A stretch of DNA of 64,000 nucleotides from Puffinus mauretanicus (taxonomy: Eukaryota > Chordata > Aves > Procellariiformes > Procellariidae), in NCBI GenBank assembly GCA_023333565.1, contig JAJKFH010003173.1:2170001-2234000 (forward strand), read 5' to 3'. Under the pieces are notes generated by a model that saw only the letters and a program-made list of their open reading frames with translations, was not told where the DNA came from and did no database searches. Both the position numbers and the translations under genes were made by a program. Positions within the stretch are counted from its first letter, which is position 1, and each line of letters begins with the position of its first letter. Of this stretch, positions 44,401-56,400 are shown one piece after another.

Positions 44401-47400
44401 ATTCACGTTAAAAAGCAGTACAGAAGATAAAAGCTTTACAAGACAGTAACAGCGGCTGGCGTTGAGGCTGTCTTTGTGAAATCCCTGCGGGGTGAAGTAC
44501 AGCTTTTCATTGACTCGGTAAAAAACCCGCACCTGGGAGGGCTTGCAAAGGGTGCTGCTGCGGGCACAGGCACTCCAGATAGCGAGAGATGTATTAATTG
44601 GTGAATTTTCTTAAGCCTTATCTTTGCTTTGCAAAAATTTAATGAGCTTTTTGCCTGAAAAGATCTTTTTCTAGATAACGACAAGTAAAGTTGCAGAGTA
44701 GAGGTTGGGTCGTGCATAGCAGGAGCGTCCAGCTCTGCAGCCTAAAGCCTGCACAGCACAGAGCCCTCACCCGACCTTTCATTAGCTGAAATGCTTCCTA
44801 CTAATAGTAGTGTTCCCACTACAGAGGAAGAAAAGCCCTTGTAATCACAAGCATCTATCTGAGAGCAATACAATTTGATTAGCCCCCAGAAGCCTGGAGA
44901 TGTTTAAACCATGAGCACAAATGATTGCCATGCAGCGCTCTTACCTGGATATTTCCCACCTCTGCTCCTCTTAATGAAGCAGACGATCAACAGAATAAGG
45001 ACCAGGAGAGCTATGGCACACATCAGCCCGATGAACCAGCCCTGCGTTGCGATGTCCACGTGATTCTTGGTATAAGCTGGGAGGAAAATTGAAAGAAAAA
45101 AAAGCTGTAAGGGGCAGACCGGAACCACAGAGGGAAATAGATGAATAGTAAGACACAGTCCGCTGGTTTAGAAATTATCTTTAGTGCTGCATTTGTGTGT
45201 CTATGTGTGTACTGACCAGGTTATCTGAGCCTGTAGCAGAGGGATCTGTGGCTTTTTCCTTTTTTCTTTTGTGGTGGTAGGTCAACTCAACGTTTTAGCA
45301 GGAGCTACAAACAGCGAAGGGTCACAACATAAAGTAAAACCTAGCACAGACCAGTGAGAAAGGTGCATTGCAAACAATGGCAAAAGAAGCTGGGTAACAG
45401 ATTTGATCTTTCATTTACTGTGTCTGAAAACCACCCTGGAAGCGAGAAGGTCTGAAAGAAACGTGCCCCAGCGGATCCAGTCCCTGGTGTCCAGTGCGGC
45501 TGAGCAGCACCACTGGATCCAGAGGGTTGCTGAGCCCTGAAGGGCTCATTAGCAGCCTCGAGCTGGGAGAAACCCAAATTGTGTAGGGCAGCCTTGCCCA
45601 AGCTGCAGAGGCGATGGGCAGTGGCTCTGCTGCTGCCGCTGCTGCCCTTGGGTGGCCACGGGGGGTCTCCAGGGCTGAGAGGGGACTTGGGGAAGCCCAC
45701 CAAGACTTGGCCAATGCACGAGAGGGGACACAGCGGTGGGAACAGCTCTCTGAAGACCCCCTTCTTTGAAACTTTAACTTCTTTGAAAGCAGTATCCAAA
45801 CAGACCCAGCTGAGGAATGACAGCTGGGTCCCAGATAGTTGAGAGGTGGTCTGATAGCACTGGAAAGTCTTTTCTCCTGGGGCAAACTCTTTTATACCAC
45901 TGCTTCCAGCACCCTCGCAAGGCTATTGAATGTTAATATGATTAATACCAAGGAAGGAGGTGTCTTGTTCCCCAAACAACACTCCGGCTCCTAACTGCCG
46001 TGTCCTCCCCCACGTACTCTGACTTCTTGTTTGCAGCTCCCATACACGGTCAGACAGACAAATCTGCGTCCTATAAATAGCAACAAGCTGCCATTTTCTG
46101 GCTCTCATTGACGCGCACTTCGTATTCAGCAAGACAGAGCAGAGGAGAAAATAACCTTCAGTGCAGCAGGGGGGCTAAATTTAACCAGACTGCAGTGCAA
46201 ACAGAGATAGGTATTCCTGGCAAGACCGTGGGAGATCTGAGCTGGATGGGATTGAATTGGTATTTAGCGGGGATTTGCCTGAAATGGGCAGGACAGTGCA
46301 GCGAGCATCCTTTTGTGGTGCCCGTGGGACAAAAACCAAGATGGTACAAAGAAAGCATAAAAGATAACCCTCTGTTAGTGGATGCTGAATGAAAGGCTCA
46401 TGTAAAAGAGACAACAACTTTAAAAATGGGTGGGTTAGGAAAGTGTGCCAATTCAAACCCCATTTTAGGGCTGTAAGCGTGTACTTATTCCATCAAAATT
46501 GAACCCAAGAGAAGAGGTGCTTTCCTTAGGATGAAATCTAACCCACGTTGTCATTAGATAAGTGCAGCCAAACTGCAACAAGGAAATTCACGGATAGAAG
46601 AGGAGAACGACGAGAAAGAGTACCATTTGCTAAAGAAATTATGTCGGACCCTGAATGTTCTACGTTTGTGAGCGGTGCCGGGCTCCTGGGGAAGGCGGGT
46701 GGAAGTGGCTGCCTGACGGTGCCTTGGCTCCCTTCTGCTGCTTTTCCCTCTAATGCTGCCACATTTAATATTTACCTTTAGTACAACCTGAGCTATGTAG
46801 TCCTTCAAGATGCACTTTTTATAGTGGAGAGAATGAGATTATAATAGAGTGGAGCTGAGAACTGGATTCAATTAGCTGAGTGCTTGGGGAGGAAAGGGGA
46901 AGGAAGCTTGACTGGAGAGCTTTGAAATGGAAAAAGATTGTATTAGTAGTCCTGACGGGATGGGATTTCTGCAGAAACCAACGCTAAGGGAGAAGTAAGG
47001 GGGTCTTATGTACGAAATACCAAAGCAGGCTGAGAGGTGGGTTTCATGCCATCCATGCGGATCGGGGCTGAGTTTTACAGGGAGGGAGGATTTTGAGTAC
47101 CAAGTCACCAGGGGATCTTGCAGTAGGATTGCGGCACTGCCTATCGCCAAGGTAGAGGTATAATTGCCATCCTTCCCAAAAAAGCAACACATGACGACAA
47201 AATTATAGTCACAGCAATCTTGTATTTAGAGTAAACGAGTGACTGTCATTGCAGCATTCAGAAAGAGAGGATTAAGTACATGGCTGTCAGAGAGGATGTT
47301 TTGATTTGCTTTAATGTAAGGCCGACGTCAAGGGGAAATAGTGGAAAGCAGCTGTGTAATCGAACAGGTATTGATGTGAAATGCAACTGCCGTGACTTCT

Positions 47401-50400
47401 TTTTTAAATTAATTATAATTTTGTGGCAGAAAACATGTTACCTAATACTCATAGCTTATATGCCAGTAGGAAAGCCGACTGTGTTCCACCAACAGAAGAT
47501 CAGCAAAATTTTTGTCTTTCTTTGTAAAGCAGACCGTTGGGTACATAAAGTCTCACTAGCTCTAGCCTTGCGTGATCCTCTTCCCAGTGTTTGTACAGGC
47601 TGGGGATTTTTTTTTCTTTCTTTTTTTTTTTTTAAATTTAGAAGACCTCTTTGTATTAAGCTGTGTTTATAGTTTCAAAGGGTCCTTTACGACTGGAAGG
47701 AACACTGTTGGGTTATTGAGCTGTCAGTTAATCAGAAGCAAAGTCAGAGGGCAGTGTCCTGCAGCCACAGTGCAGGTGGACTACTTCTTATTTATCTCCC
47801 CTCAAACTGAAGAAACCTTTAGAAAAGCTATTTGCAAAACATTAAAACACAAAACCCACAAAAAAAATCAAACAGCGTTTTTTTTGTCAGAAGCATTCCT
47901 GATGGCATATGATGGTCAGCGGGGGCTGAACGCTCGTGTCAGCAGTATCCAGCCAGCAAAGAAATGGATCTGCAGCTTTTCTGCATGCAGGGACGGCGAT
48001 AGCTCTGTGCATCCCACAGGGACAGCGCTCAGGTCGCCAATCGGCCTCTATCACAGGGACAAAGGTGGCCCCATCCTTTAGTCTCAATGACAATATCAGT
48101 AGGAACCCCTCAATTACAGAAAATAGATATGCCGAGACTGCCAGCATCAATCAGCCGAGGATGTTACTTTCTTTTCTCTTTCGTTCTAATGATTCCTGCC
48201 CCTTGGTGTCTGTTGTGCAGGGGGTGCCCCCTCTCCCCCCAGATCCCAAAGTGGGTGAAAGCAGGCGAGAAAAGAAAAGAGACGGGTCCAGATTGGGAAA
48301 TAGTTAGGAAATAGCGTCCAGAAAGGTATGTGCATGGTATGGGTTTGGGGGGCTGTCGAGCTGGTGGTGACTTCTGAGCCAGGGGAGGCTCCAGAAGCAG
48401 CAACAAAACTGGGGATGCAACATTGCTGTCCTGGAGAGAGTCTGAGCACCCTCCAAGTAGAAAAATCGGCTCTTTTATTTGTCCGGGGTCAGAATTGGCC
48501 TCTGCAATGTAGGAACAGGCTGGGAGCCCAGGGAGTCGAACCCTGCAGACAGTTTGCGTGTCTGCGAGCCGAGTCCTGCCAAAGCAAAGCTGTGAAAACT
48601 CCCGAGGCAGGGCAGCCGCGCCGTGTGGCACGTACAGCAGCGAAGCGATGGGGAAAAAAAACCCTGGTGAAAATAAATCCTTTCTGAAAACACGGCTCTC
48701 TGCAAACCCACGCATGTGCCAGGGGCTGCTGTGCCGTGGATTTGACCAGGTCGCAGGGTGATGGAGCAGGTTGAGTTAAGGCACATCAGACCTCAGCGCG
48801 GGGCAGAGGCAGGACAGAGCCAAGGTCAGCGCTGGCTGGTTATTTCTCAGTGTTGGGCAGCATTAGACATGCAGAAATACCAGCAGTTGCCATCTGTCCC
48901 TGTGTCATCTTAGCATGTCGGAGAATTACTCGGCGGCGTTACGGCTTGCCAAATTTTTGGACATCAAATAAGATGTGCATAGGGGGTGTGGGGAGAGCTG
49001 CTGCTCCCCACCTCCCCCTGCAGCACTCCCTTGCTGTGAGTTACGTTTTCCTTTTGCACTTCTCAGCAAAGAGACTGGTAAGTGCTTGAGCTTTCCATTA
49101 CACGGCTGGATCTGAGCAGAATAATTTTAATTCTTTGAAAACCACAGCCTCTACCTGCTACATCTGTCAGTGTGGGCTGCTCCAGTGTTGCTTGCTCCTT
49201 GGTTTTTCAGCTAAGTGTTTAGACCTGCACTTTGACAGGCTTTGTGCACAGATTCCTACGGCAAAACCCCCAGGTGAATACAAAGGAAGTTACGGCTGTT
49301 TTGATTTACTGGAACTCATCGAGTGTGAACGGTGAAGTTTTAGAAATGCACAAAGCCCGATTCAATGCCAGTGGAAGTCAATAAGGGTATTTCTCTGGCA
49401 TTTGGTGGGCAGTGTAGGAAGCCCGTAATTAGAAAGCTGTAAAAATCACTCAGGTGCTAAACCTGGAAAATTGCTTGTGCAATTAAATGCAAAGTTGCCG
49501 GAGGAAACATACCTGGAGGATGAAAAGCCCTATGCGTGTGCCACACATGACTCTGACCGAGGTCTTCTGCAAACACCACGTTCCACCTCCTCCCAGTCCT
49601 GCCCCTCACCTGCATCCCATCACCAGTATCTCTCTGCCTGCCCCTCTGCTCCCATAACTGGAGCCAGACACGTGCACGCTCTCCGGGACCAAAGCAACCG
49701 CCTCGAGTAGCAACGCGCGTGTGAAAGTGCAAACACGCAGTGGCAGGGCTTCAAGCAGAGCCGCATGACATCACGAGCGTGTTCTCTACCCTCCTTAAAG
49801 ACCCTTTCCTTCCAAGGGATCCCCATCCCCTCCTGGGGGTCTCCTCCGTGCAATGGGGAGCAACCTCCCGGCGATGCCCTTTAATAAGGGCAGAGATGGG
49901 GGGGTTGCCGGGGGGTGGATGAGGGTTGTTCCATGCAGTCATGGTCAAACCACCTCCCGCCACCACGCGAATGACGTCGGCGGTGATGGATGTGACATGC
50001 TTCGGAAACGCACCCCGCGGCGGGGCTGAAACCCGTCTCACCTGAGCTGGTGGTAAAGGTTATGTACGAGTGTTCGCTGGGGCTAGACCATATGGGGAAC
50101 ACCCACAGCTTGTACATCATTCCCGGCGTCAGATTCGCCAGCTGCACAGAGGAAGGGGTCTGAGCTTTAACAGGGATAGATTTCTCTGTCTTGTTACCTG
50201 AGAAACAGAAACCGCACATCAAACCCAGCCGCAGGAGGCTCGGAGAGATTACCGTGTTGACACTGCAGGCAATGCATTATGCTATCCCTAGCCGCTGAGC
50301 AGAAATAACACAGCTTGATGGTCAAGGAGCTATTAATGGCTTTGTGATTATTACTCACTGAGAATAGAAGAAAATCAGTGATGCAGGAATATGGTGTGGG

Positions 50401-53400
50401 TTTTGCTGCATCCCTGCTTGCTCTACTGGAAAAAATACCGGTAGCTATTCAGATCTCTCCCTACTTTTAAGACCCGATAGGTCCTTTATCTGCCCAGCCT
50501 CAGGTCTGGATGTTTGGGTATTTATTGCAAAAGGTCTGGAATTTGCCTGGTCCCGCTCAGCTGGGTGAAGGTGCTACAGGACTCGGTAAAGGAGCCAATT
50601 CTTGTGCTTTTGGGAGCGTTATCTGTGCACTGGTTTTGCTGGTAGTTTAAGGAGGCTTTGAACGAGCTGGACGTTGCATTAAACATGCTGCAAGACTGCT
50701 CGCCCCAGCTGGCAGATTGCTGCTTTTGGGGGTGAGAGGGGTCTCACAGAGGGATGTTTGTGGGCTGATTGCTCCCCGGCTCTATCCAAGGATGACCTGT
50801 TCTTTGCACTGTGCCGGGAATCATTTGCTGATGAGCTTAATGCTGAGCATTAAACCATTGAATTCTAAGTAACCCTGCAGTGGGGCTTTGATTTGTGGTT
50901 CTGGAGGTGTGCACGGGGAAGGAGAATTGTGGCTTTGAGGCCAAAAGCATTCTGCTCGCTTCAAACGCCACCAGAAAGGGAGGAGAGCCACGGCTGTTTG
51001 GAAAGGACTGAAATCTCTGAGATGTCCTCCCTCTCGGCCAGGCCCTGATGGGGGTATCCCGAGGCGTTGCTGCTGCTGCAGCCCACCCCGAGCACAGACC
51101 GAGCACGTGGGCTCTGGAAGGGCATCGCCTGCGCTTTGCGCTTCCCGCTGATGGGGAGAAACCAGGGCTGGCGGCGGGTGGTTTGGGAGCTGGGATACTT
51201 GGCATTTAGGGCTTGGAAAGCTGATGCGTATCCTGAATTATGGAAACCGGTTAAAAAGGGGAAGGCTGGGCCTCGGCCAGCCCACGCTGCCTAAGGAAGC
51301 CCTGCAGGCTGCGGAGCGAGACCAGGCACTGGCTGTGCATTAGAAATTGTTTCAAGGAGAAAGCAAAGTCATCTCTTAAACGATGTTGTAAATGACCAAA
51401 AGAGGTTTGCTGTTAATGATTACGCCTAGTTGGTTTATTTTAAGTGCTGATATAAGACCAGCATACCAGATGATGTGAGGGCTGAAATGGCTGGGAAATA
51501 AAGTCAGAGATAAGCAGTAGTCATCACTGCCTATCTATAAAAAAAACCAAACGAACCAACATGTAAACATCTTTTCTAAACAAGTACTAAACCCAGAGAT
51601 ACTGGCTCTGAGTTTCCAGACTAAGTACGTAGCCTTACAATTTTAAGAGACAACGATATCCAATACGACAGGAGGTTTGGGATCATAGATGATTCTGCCA
51701 ACTCCAGGTTCAAGAAGCCCAACTTCAAAGGCATTTAAAACTGCTCTCCAATTTATGTAGGTTTCATTCATTTTCCCTTAAAAGTTTTGTCCCCTTTCAT
51801 ATATATATATATATATATGTAGATAGATATTTTTAAGGCTCTTTACATTGTGACCACGTACAGCCCAGCTCAATGAACAAATGAACAGCCTTGCTCATCT
51901 ATGTTTCGTAAACATCTCGCGACAGTCGGTGCGAGGAGGGGGAATCACTTGTCAATCACCAGGATTAGCACTGGTGCACTCTAAACAGCCACGACCATGA
52001 CCTGCCTCTTCCTCTCCCATCCTCCACGTGGCCATAGAGCATCATTCTACACGCAGTAATTAACACCAAGTAATAGGTTGCAACCGTGGGAGCTGGCAGG
52101 ATCTCTAATGGCATCACCACCCTATAGAGTCCCCACGCGATCTGATGCTTACTGGTGATATACTTAACCACAAAGTCAGTTCCTGCAGAGTAATTGTGGC
52201 TCCAGGTGATGTTTGCCCAGTTACTATTAGCCATAGCTCTTATGTCCCATATGGACGATCCATTGGTGGCTGGTGGACAGGTTAGAACAGGAGTTAGTAT
52301 TTTGGATTATACACGAATGAGACTTCATCTAGCTCTGGTGTTGATAAAACCTTACAAAGTCGTTCCTGAAGTTAATGCTTTGATCTTAACCTACGAGCAT
52401 GCCTAAGGACGTATTTGTTCAAGATCCTTAACTTTAAACTTTTGGGGGAAGTTTGGTAGCAGAAGCTCGTTGCGCATTGGTGTTTAAGTCCAACTGCACT
52501 CAGCTTATCTTTGGAGTCTGAAGGCTTCTGTGGCACATCCCTGAGGATTTTGGTCAGCAGGGAAATCTCCTGGCTAGACTCGTGCCCAAACGGACACGGG
52601 AGATGCCTGCACGAGTGCACACGGACTCACTGCCACAACCGAGAAGGAAAGACCGGGAGAGAATACTGTCATGTTACTGGGTCTGGAGACAGCCAGTGGG
52701 GCAATGAAGTCACTCGTTTCTGGTTTTGAAGTTAAGGATTGTCGACGTTGCTTTGGAGAGCGGATGAACTTCATTTCTAGTAACGTAGAGCTAATCCACT
52801 AGTTTAGTGTGCGTTTAAGTGAAGTCAGATAAATTACACCTCGGTTTTATTATTATGATTGTTAGTATTATTATTTACTTCAGGGTGTAGCTCAAGTCTT
52901 GGTTTGACAAAATACAGATTAATAACTGCAGCCCCTGGGACGAGGCCAGCGGTGCGGCTCTTGGGAAGTTGCAAGGACCTGACGGTGGGGTCGGGGACGT
53001 GACCTAGAATCCCTCTCACAGATAGGACCTGTGCTGCCACACGGGTGCCCTGTCTGCCCGCATTACGGCTCAGCCTCTTCCCTCGTGTCCCCAGGGTGGT
53101 TCGGGACACGCGCGGTTCCTCTCGCAGCTCCTGTTTTCCTCCTCTCTCCTCTCCCTGCTCTGTGGCAGCGCGTGCCTCGCCACTTAATTGCCTATTTTCA
53201 ATTAGCGGCGTTCTCCTAGGTAGTCACTTAATAGTGACTGTGTTGTAGCAATCCTGCTTCGTTACTAAGACCTCATATATAGCGATGAAGCTGCATCTGT
53301 AGTCCTTGCACCGGTTTTTAAGCTGATTTTGCTTTGGCGGTGCAGCTCCCTGTGTGCTTTCCCTTGACTTGCAGGTAGCAGCTTTGCACAGCGTAAGGCT

Positions 53401-56400
53401 TCTCTGGCTGGGGGGTTGTGTGGTGCCCCGAGCTGGAACACAAATTCACGTTTCTCAGTTCAGGTCTGCATCTTTAATAAGCAAATTAGTGCAGAGCAGG
53501 AAATGTGCTGCTGATTCGCGAATCTGTTTTACTGCGGAGTATCGGGTGGAGGCTGGTCCTCCCAGCATATGTTTTTGGTGGTTTTTTTAGTCATCCTGAG
53601 CTAATCTTATGCAAGAATATAAAGAAGGGGGTCTGAACTGCTTTAATCAAATTCCTTGCTTTAAATGGGTGTCAACTTTGATATTCATTACTATTCCCTC
53701 CTTTCTCTATTATCCTTTAACAAGGATTTCTGTAGCTTTTGCACTTGCATTTTTGAGTGTGTCCTATCCAGCTACGTAACTGAATTCTTTTGATTGCGTT
53801 CCCTTTTCTACTAGTTTGATTTATTTTTTAATAACCTGAATATAACTATCCATAATTATTTATTAACTGTAGATACCATTATAGCAGTGTGTTAAAAACA
53901 AGGCTCAGCAAGATCCATCTCTCTGTATCTATCAGTAAAACACATATAGCAGAGAATATGCCTCCACCAAAACAGAGCTTGATCATCGCATTCTAGCCGA
54001 TTGCATGAGCAGTTTATCTTGACCTGATAAATACCTGGCCCACACCTGCGTGTGGTAACTTAAACACTTCCCCAGCTCTCCTGTGGGCTACGGCGAGGTT
54101 ACAAGCAAAGAGCAGTAGCATAAACCAAAAGACTCGTACAAATGATGACAGGTCTCTCAGCTAACAGTTGATGTGCTAAATTTGAAGTGACACCTTCTAT
54201 AATAGTAACAGAACCCCTTTCTAATGGCAATAAGATACTAGGTAATACTGTTGAGAGCTTTTGTAGGGTCTTCCACCTCCTTCCCAAACACTGAAGCTAA
54301 TTCAGCATCGCGACACCCTGGGGAGGGCTGTGTTATCCCCGAGACCGAGACCAGGAGGGTGGCACAGAGACCCCCAAATTGTGGGGAGCCACTTGTGCAC
54401 CTCAATTCCTGAGCTTGTGCCACCCCCGGCTCCTCGCAAAGTGATTCCCAGAGCATGGGATGTCTTAAATTTTGCCTGTGCCCGTTATTAATCCTTGCTC
54501 TGAGCAAGGTGCGGGGAAGGTCCCGGTAGGGTTAGAGGGGTTAGAGGAAAAGGAAAGCGCAGTACCCAACTCCTGCTTTGTGGTGGCTGCCGGAGCCCTC
54601 TCGGTGGCTGTTGTAGTGCTTGCGGCGGTGGTGGCGGGTAGAGTGGTGGCGGCTGTGGTGGTGGTAGTTGTGTCGGTAGTTGGGGTAGTTGTGTCGGTGG
54701 TGGTGGTAGTTGTAGTTGTGTCGGTAGTTGGGGTAGTTGTGTCGGTGGTGGTAGTTGGGGTTGTTGTAGTACTGGTTAGACCGATTGTAGTTGGAGGCAA
54801 CCCAGTTGCAGCTGGGAGAGGGAAACACTGGCTTTTTAGACGAGGTGATGTCTCCTCGGGGCTTGCACTCGCCATCCCCGACGGCCGGACATCAGGCACA
54901 CGAGAGAAAGCAGAGCAGCGCAGCGCAGCGGCGGGGAACTGGGGAGGGAGGCAGCAAACGGCACCGGGAAACACGAGGCTGAACCGCTTTGCCCGTCCCC
55001 GTCCACGTGCGGGGATGGCCACGCGCCCGGCCGAGGGGCAGGGAGCGATGCTGGGGGCGAAGAGGGGCAGCAAACGGGGGGCTGCCCCCAGGAAGCTGCT
55101 CCGGGGGACCCACCGCCTGCGCCCACGGTTTGGTGCCTTCCCCAGGGCCGAACGACCTGCTTCTCTTTTGCCTTTGCTCTGCCGCCGGTGCCCCCCACCG
55201 CCCTGGGCTTAAATCACAGGGAGGGCATAGAAGGAGGAAAGTGAGGGGTGTTTGGGGGGTGCACAGGGCAGGCTGTCCTCACCCCATCGTCCCCCGCCCC
55301 CGCTGAGAGCACTCAGGGCTCCCTGAAATAAGAAACAGGATTTCTCTCTTAAGAAAACATCATAATCCCATTTGTCGTGGGCCAGGCAAGCCACAATTAC
55401 ATTAATTCAGCAGCCCCTGGACTACACCTCCAGCATTTTTGAGCCGCCAATTCAGCCTGCAGCTTCTCAGCTGGTTCCTTCCTGGCTCGTCGCTGTGCTA
55501 ACGCCGCAGTCTGGAGGTGGAGCAGCGTTAGCATTAACGTGGGTTTTAGCTCGTCGGTGGGTGATGGATGGTACTTTGCCATCGCTGCCCCTCACAATTT
55601 ACATTTAAATTAGGACAAAGGGGTTGGCACACCCCAAGCTGTCCGGGGGGAAGTCTGAGCGATTTGTTTTCTAAATAGCCCCCGTCCACATCTCGCCGGT
55701 GCTGCATTGCCAGAGCAAAGGGGTAAATGTGCACTTTACGCACAGACCCCGCAGTGTGGTTGAGAGGGTCCTGAACACCACCGAGGGGAGTGCATTGGCT
55801 TGGGCCTGAAAACCTGCCAGCAGAAAATGCAGCTGAAATGCTGCTTCAACTACCTAAGGTAAATGAGGGGAGATTTACCCTGTGATGCTTGCATTAGATT
55901 CTGTTTACTTACTCTTAAGATCAAGGGATTACAAATCCCCCTGTTAGGCAAATGAAACCGGCTATTTTAAATATCACCCACAAACAAGAATAGCTCTAGG
56001 AAAGCACTTTAAAAGGTGTCCCAGAACCAAACCAGGGCTTGCTTTTTTACCAAGTCCATCCCCAAGGAGGGCCAACCCCTAAAACCTCAGCCCTTCCAGA
56101 GATGCAAAAGCAGAGAAGAGCAGTAGGTCACTCAGTCCATCTCCCTACCGACCGCAGCTGCAATAAAACCACAGTTACCGGCACGTCCCGAAAAAACCAG
56201 CCCACCCCAACGTGTGCCCGGAGAGCAGCGCGTCCTCTCCGCGGCGGTACCAACGCAGCATTGCAGCCAGCCTCATGCAACAGTGCAGCCACCGAAATAA
56301 AGCACCCGCCTGGCACAGCCCATCGGTGCCCCGCGGCCGGGTGAGGGGCTTTGGGGGGGAGCGGAGATGGTGGTGACTGGGAGGGGACCCAGCCTGGGTG

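Noticed and set aside
47608..47633. T-rich runs here and at 30999, 43920, 59467 and 60299 as tails of retroposed elements
   Set aside because: No target-site duplications or recognisable element bodies lie next to them; they look like ordinary homopolymers and pyrimidine tracts.
54472..55212. 246-codon plus-strand Val-rich frame
   Set aside because: It is the antisense shadow of the Thr-rich PAT exon (ACN codons read backwards as NGT) extended into GC-rich intron.
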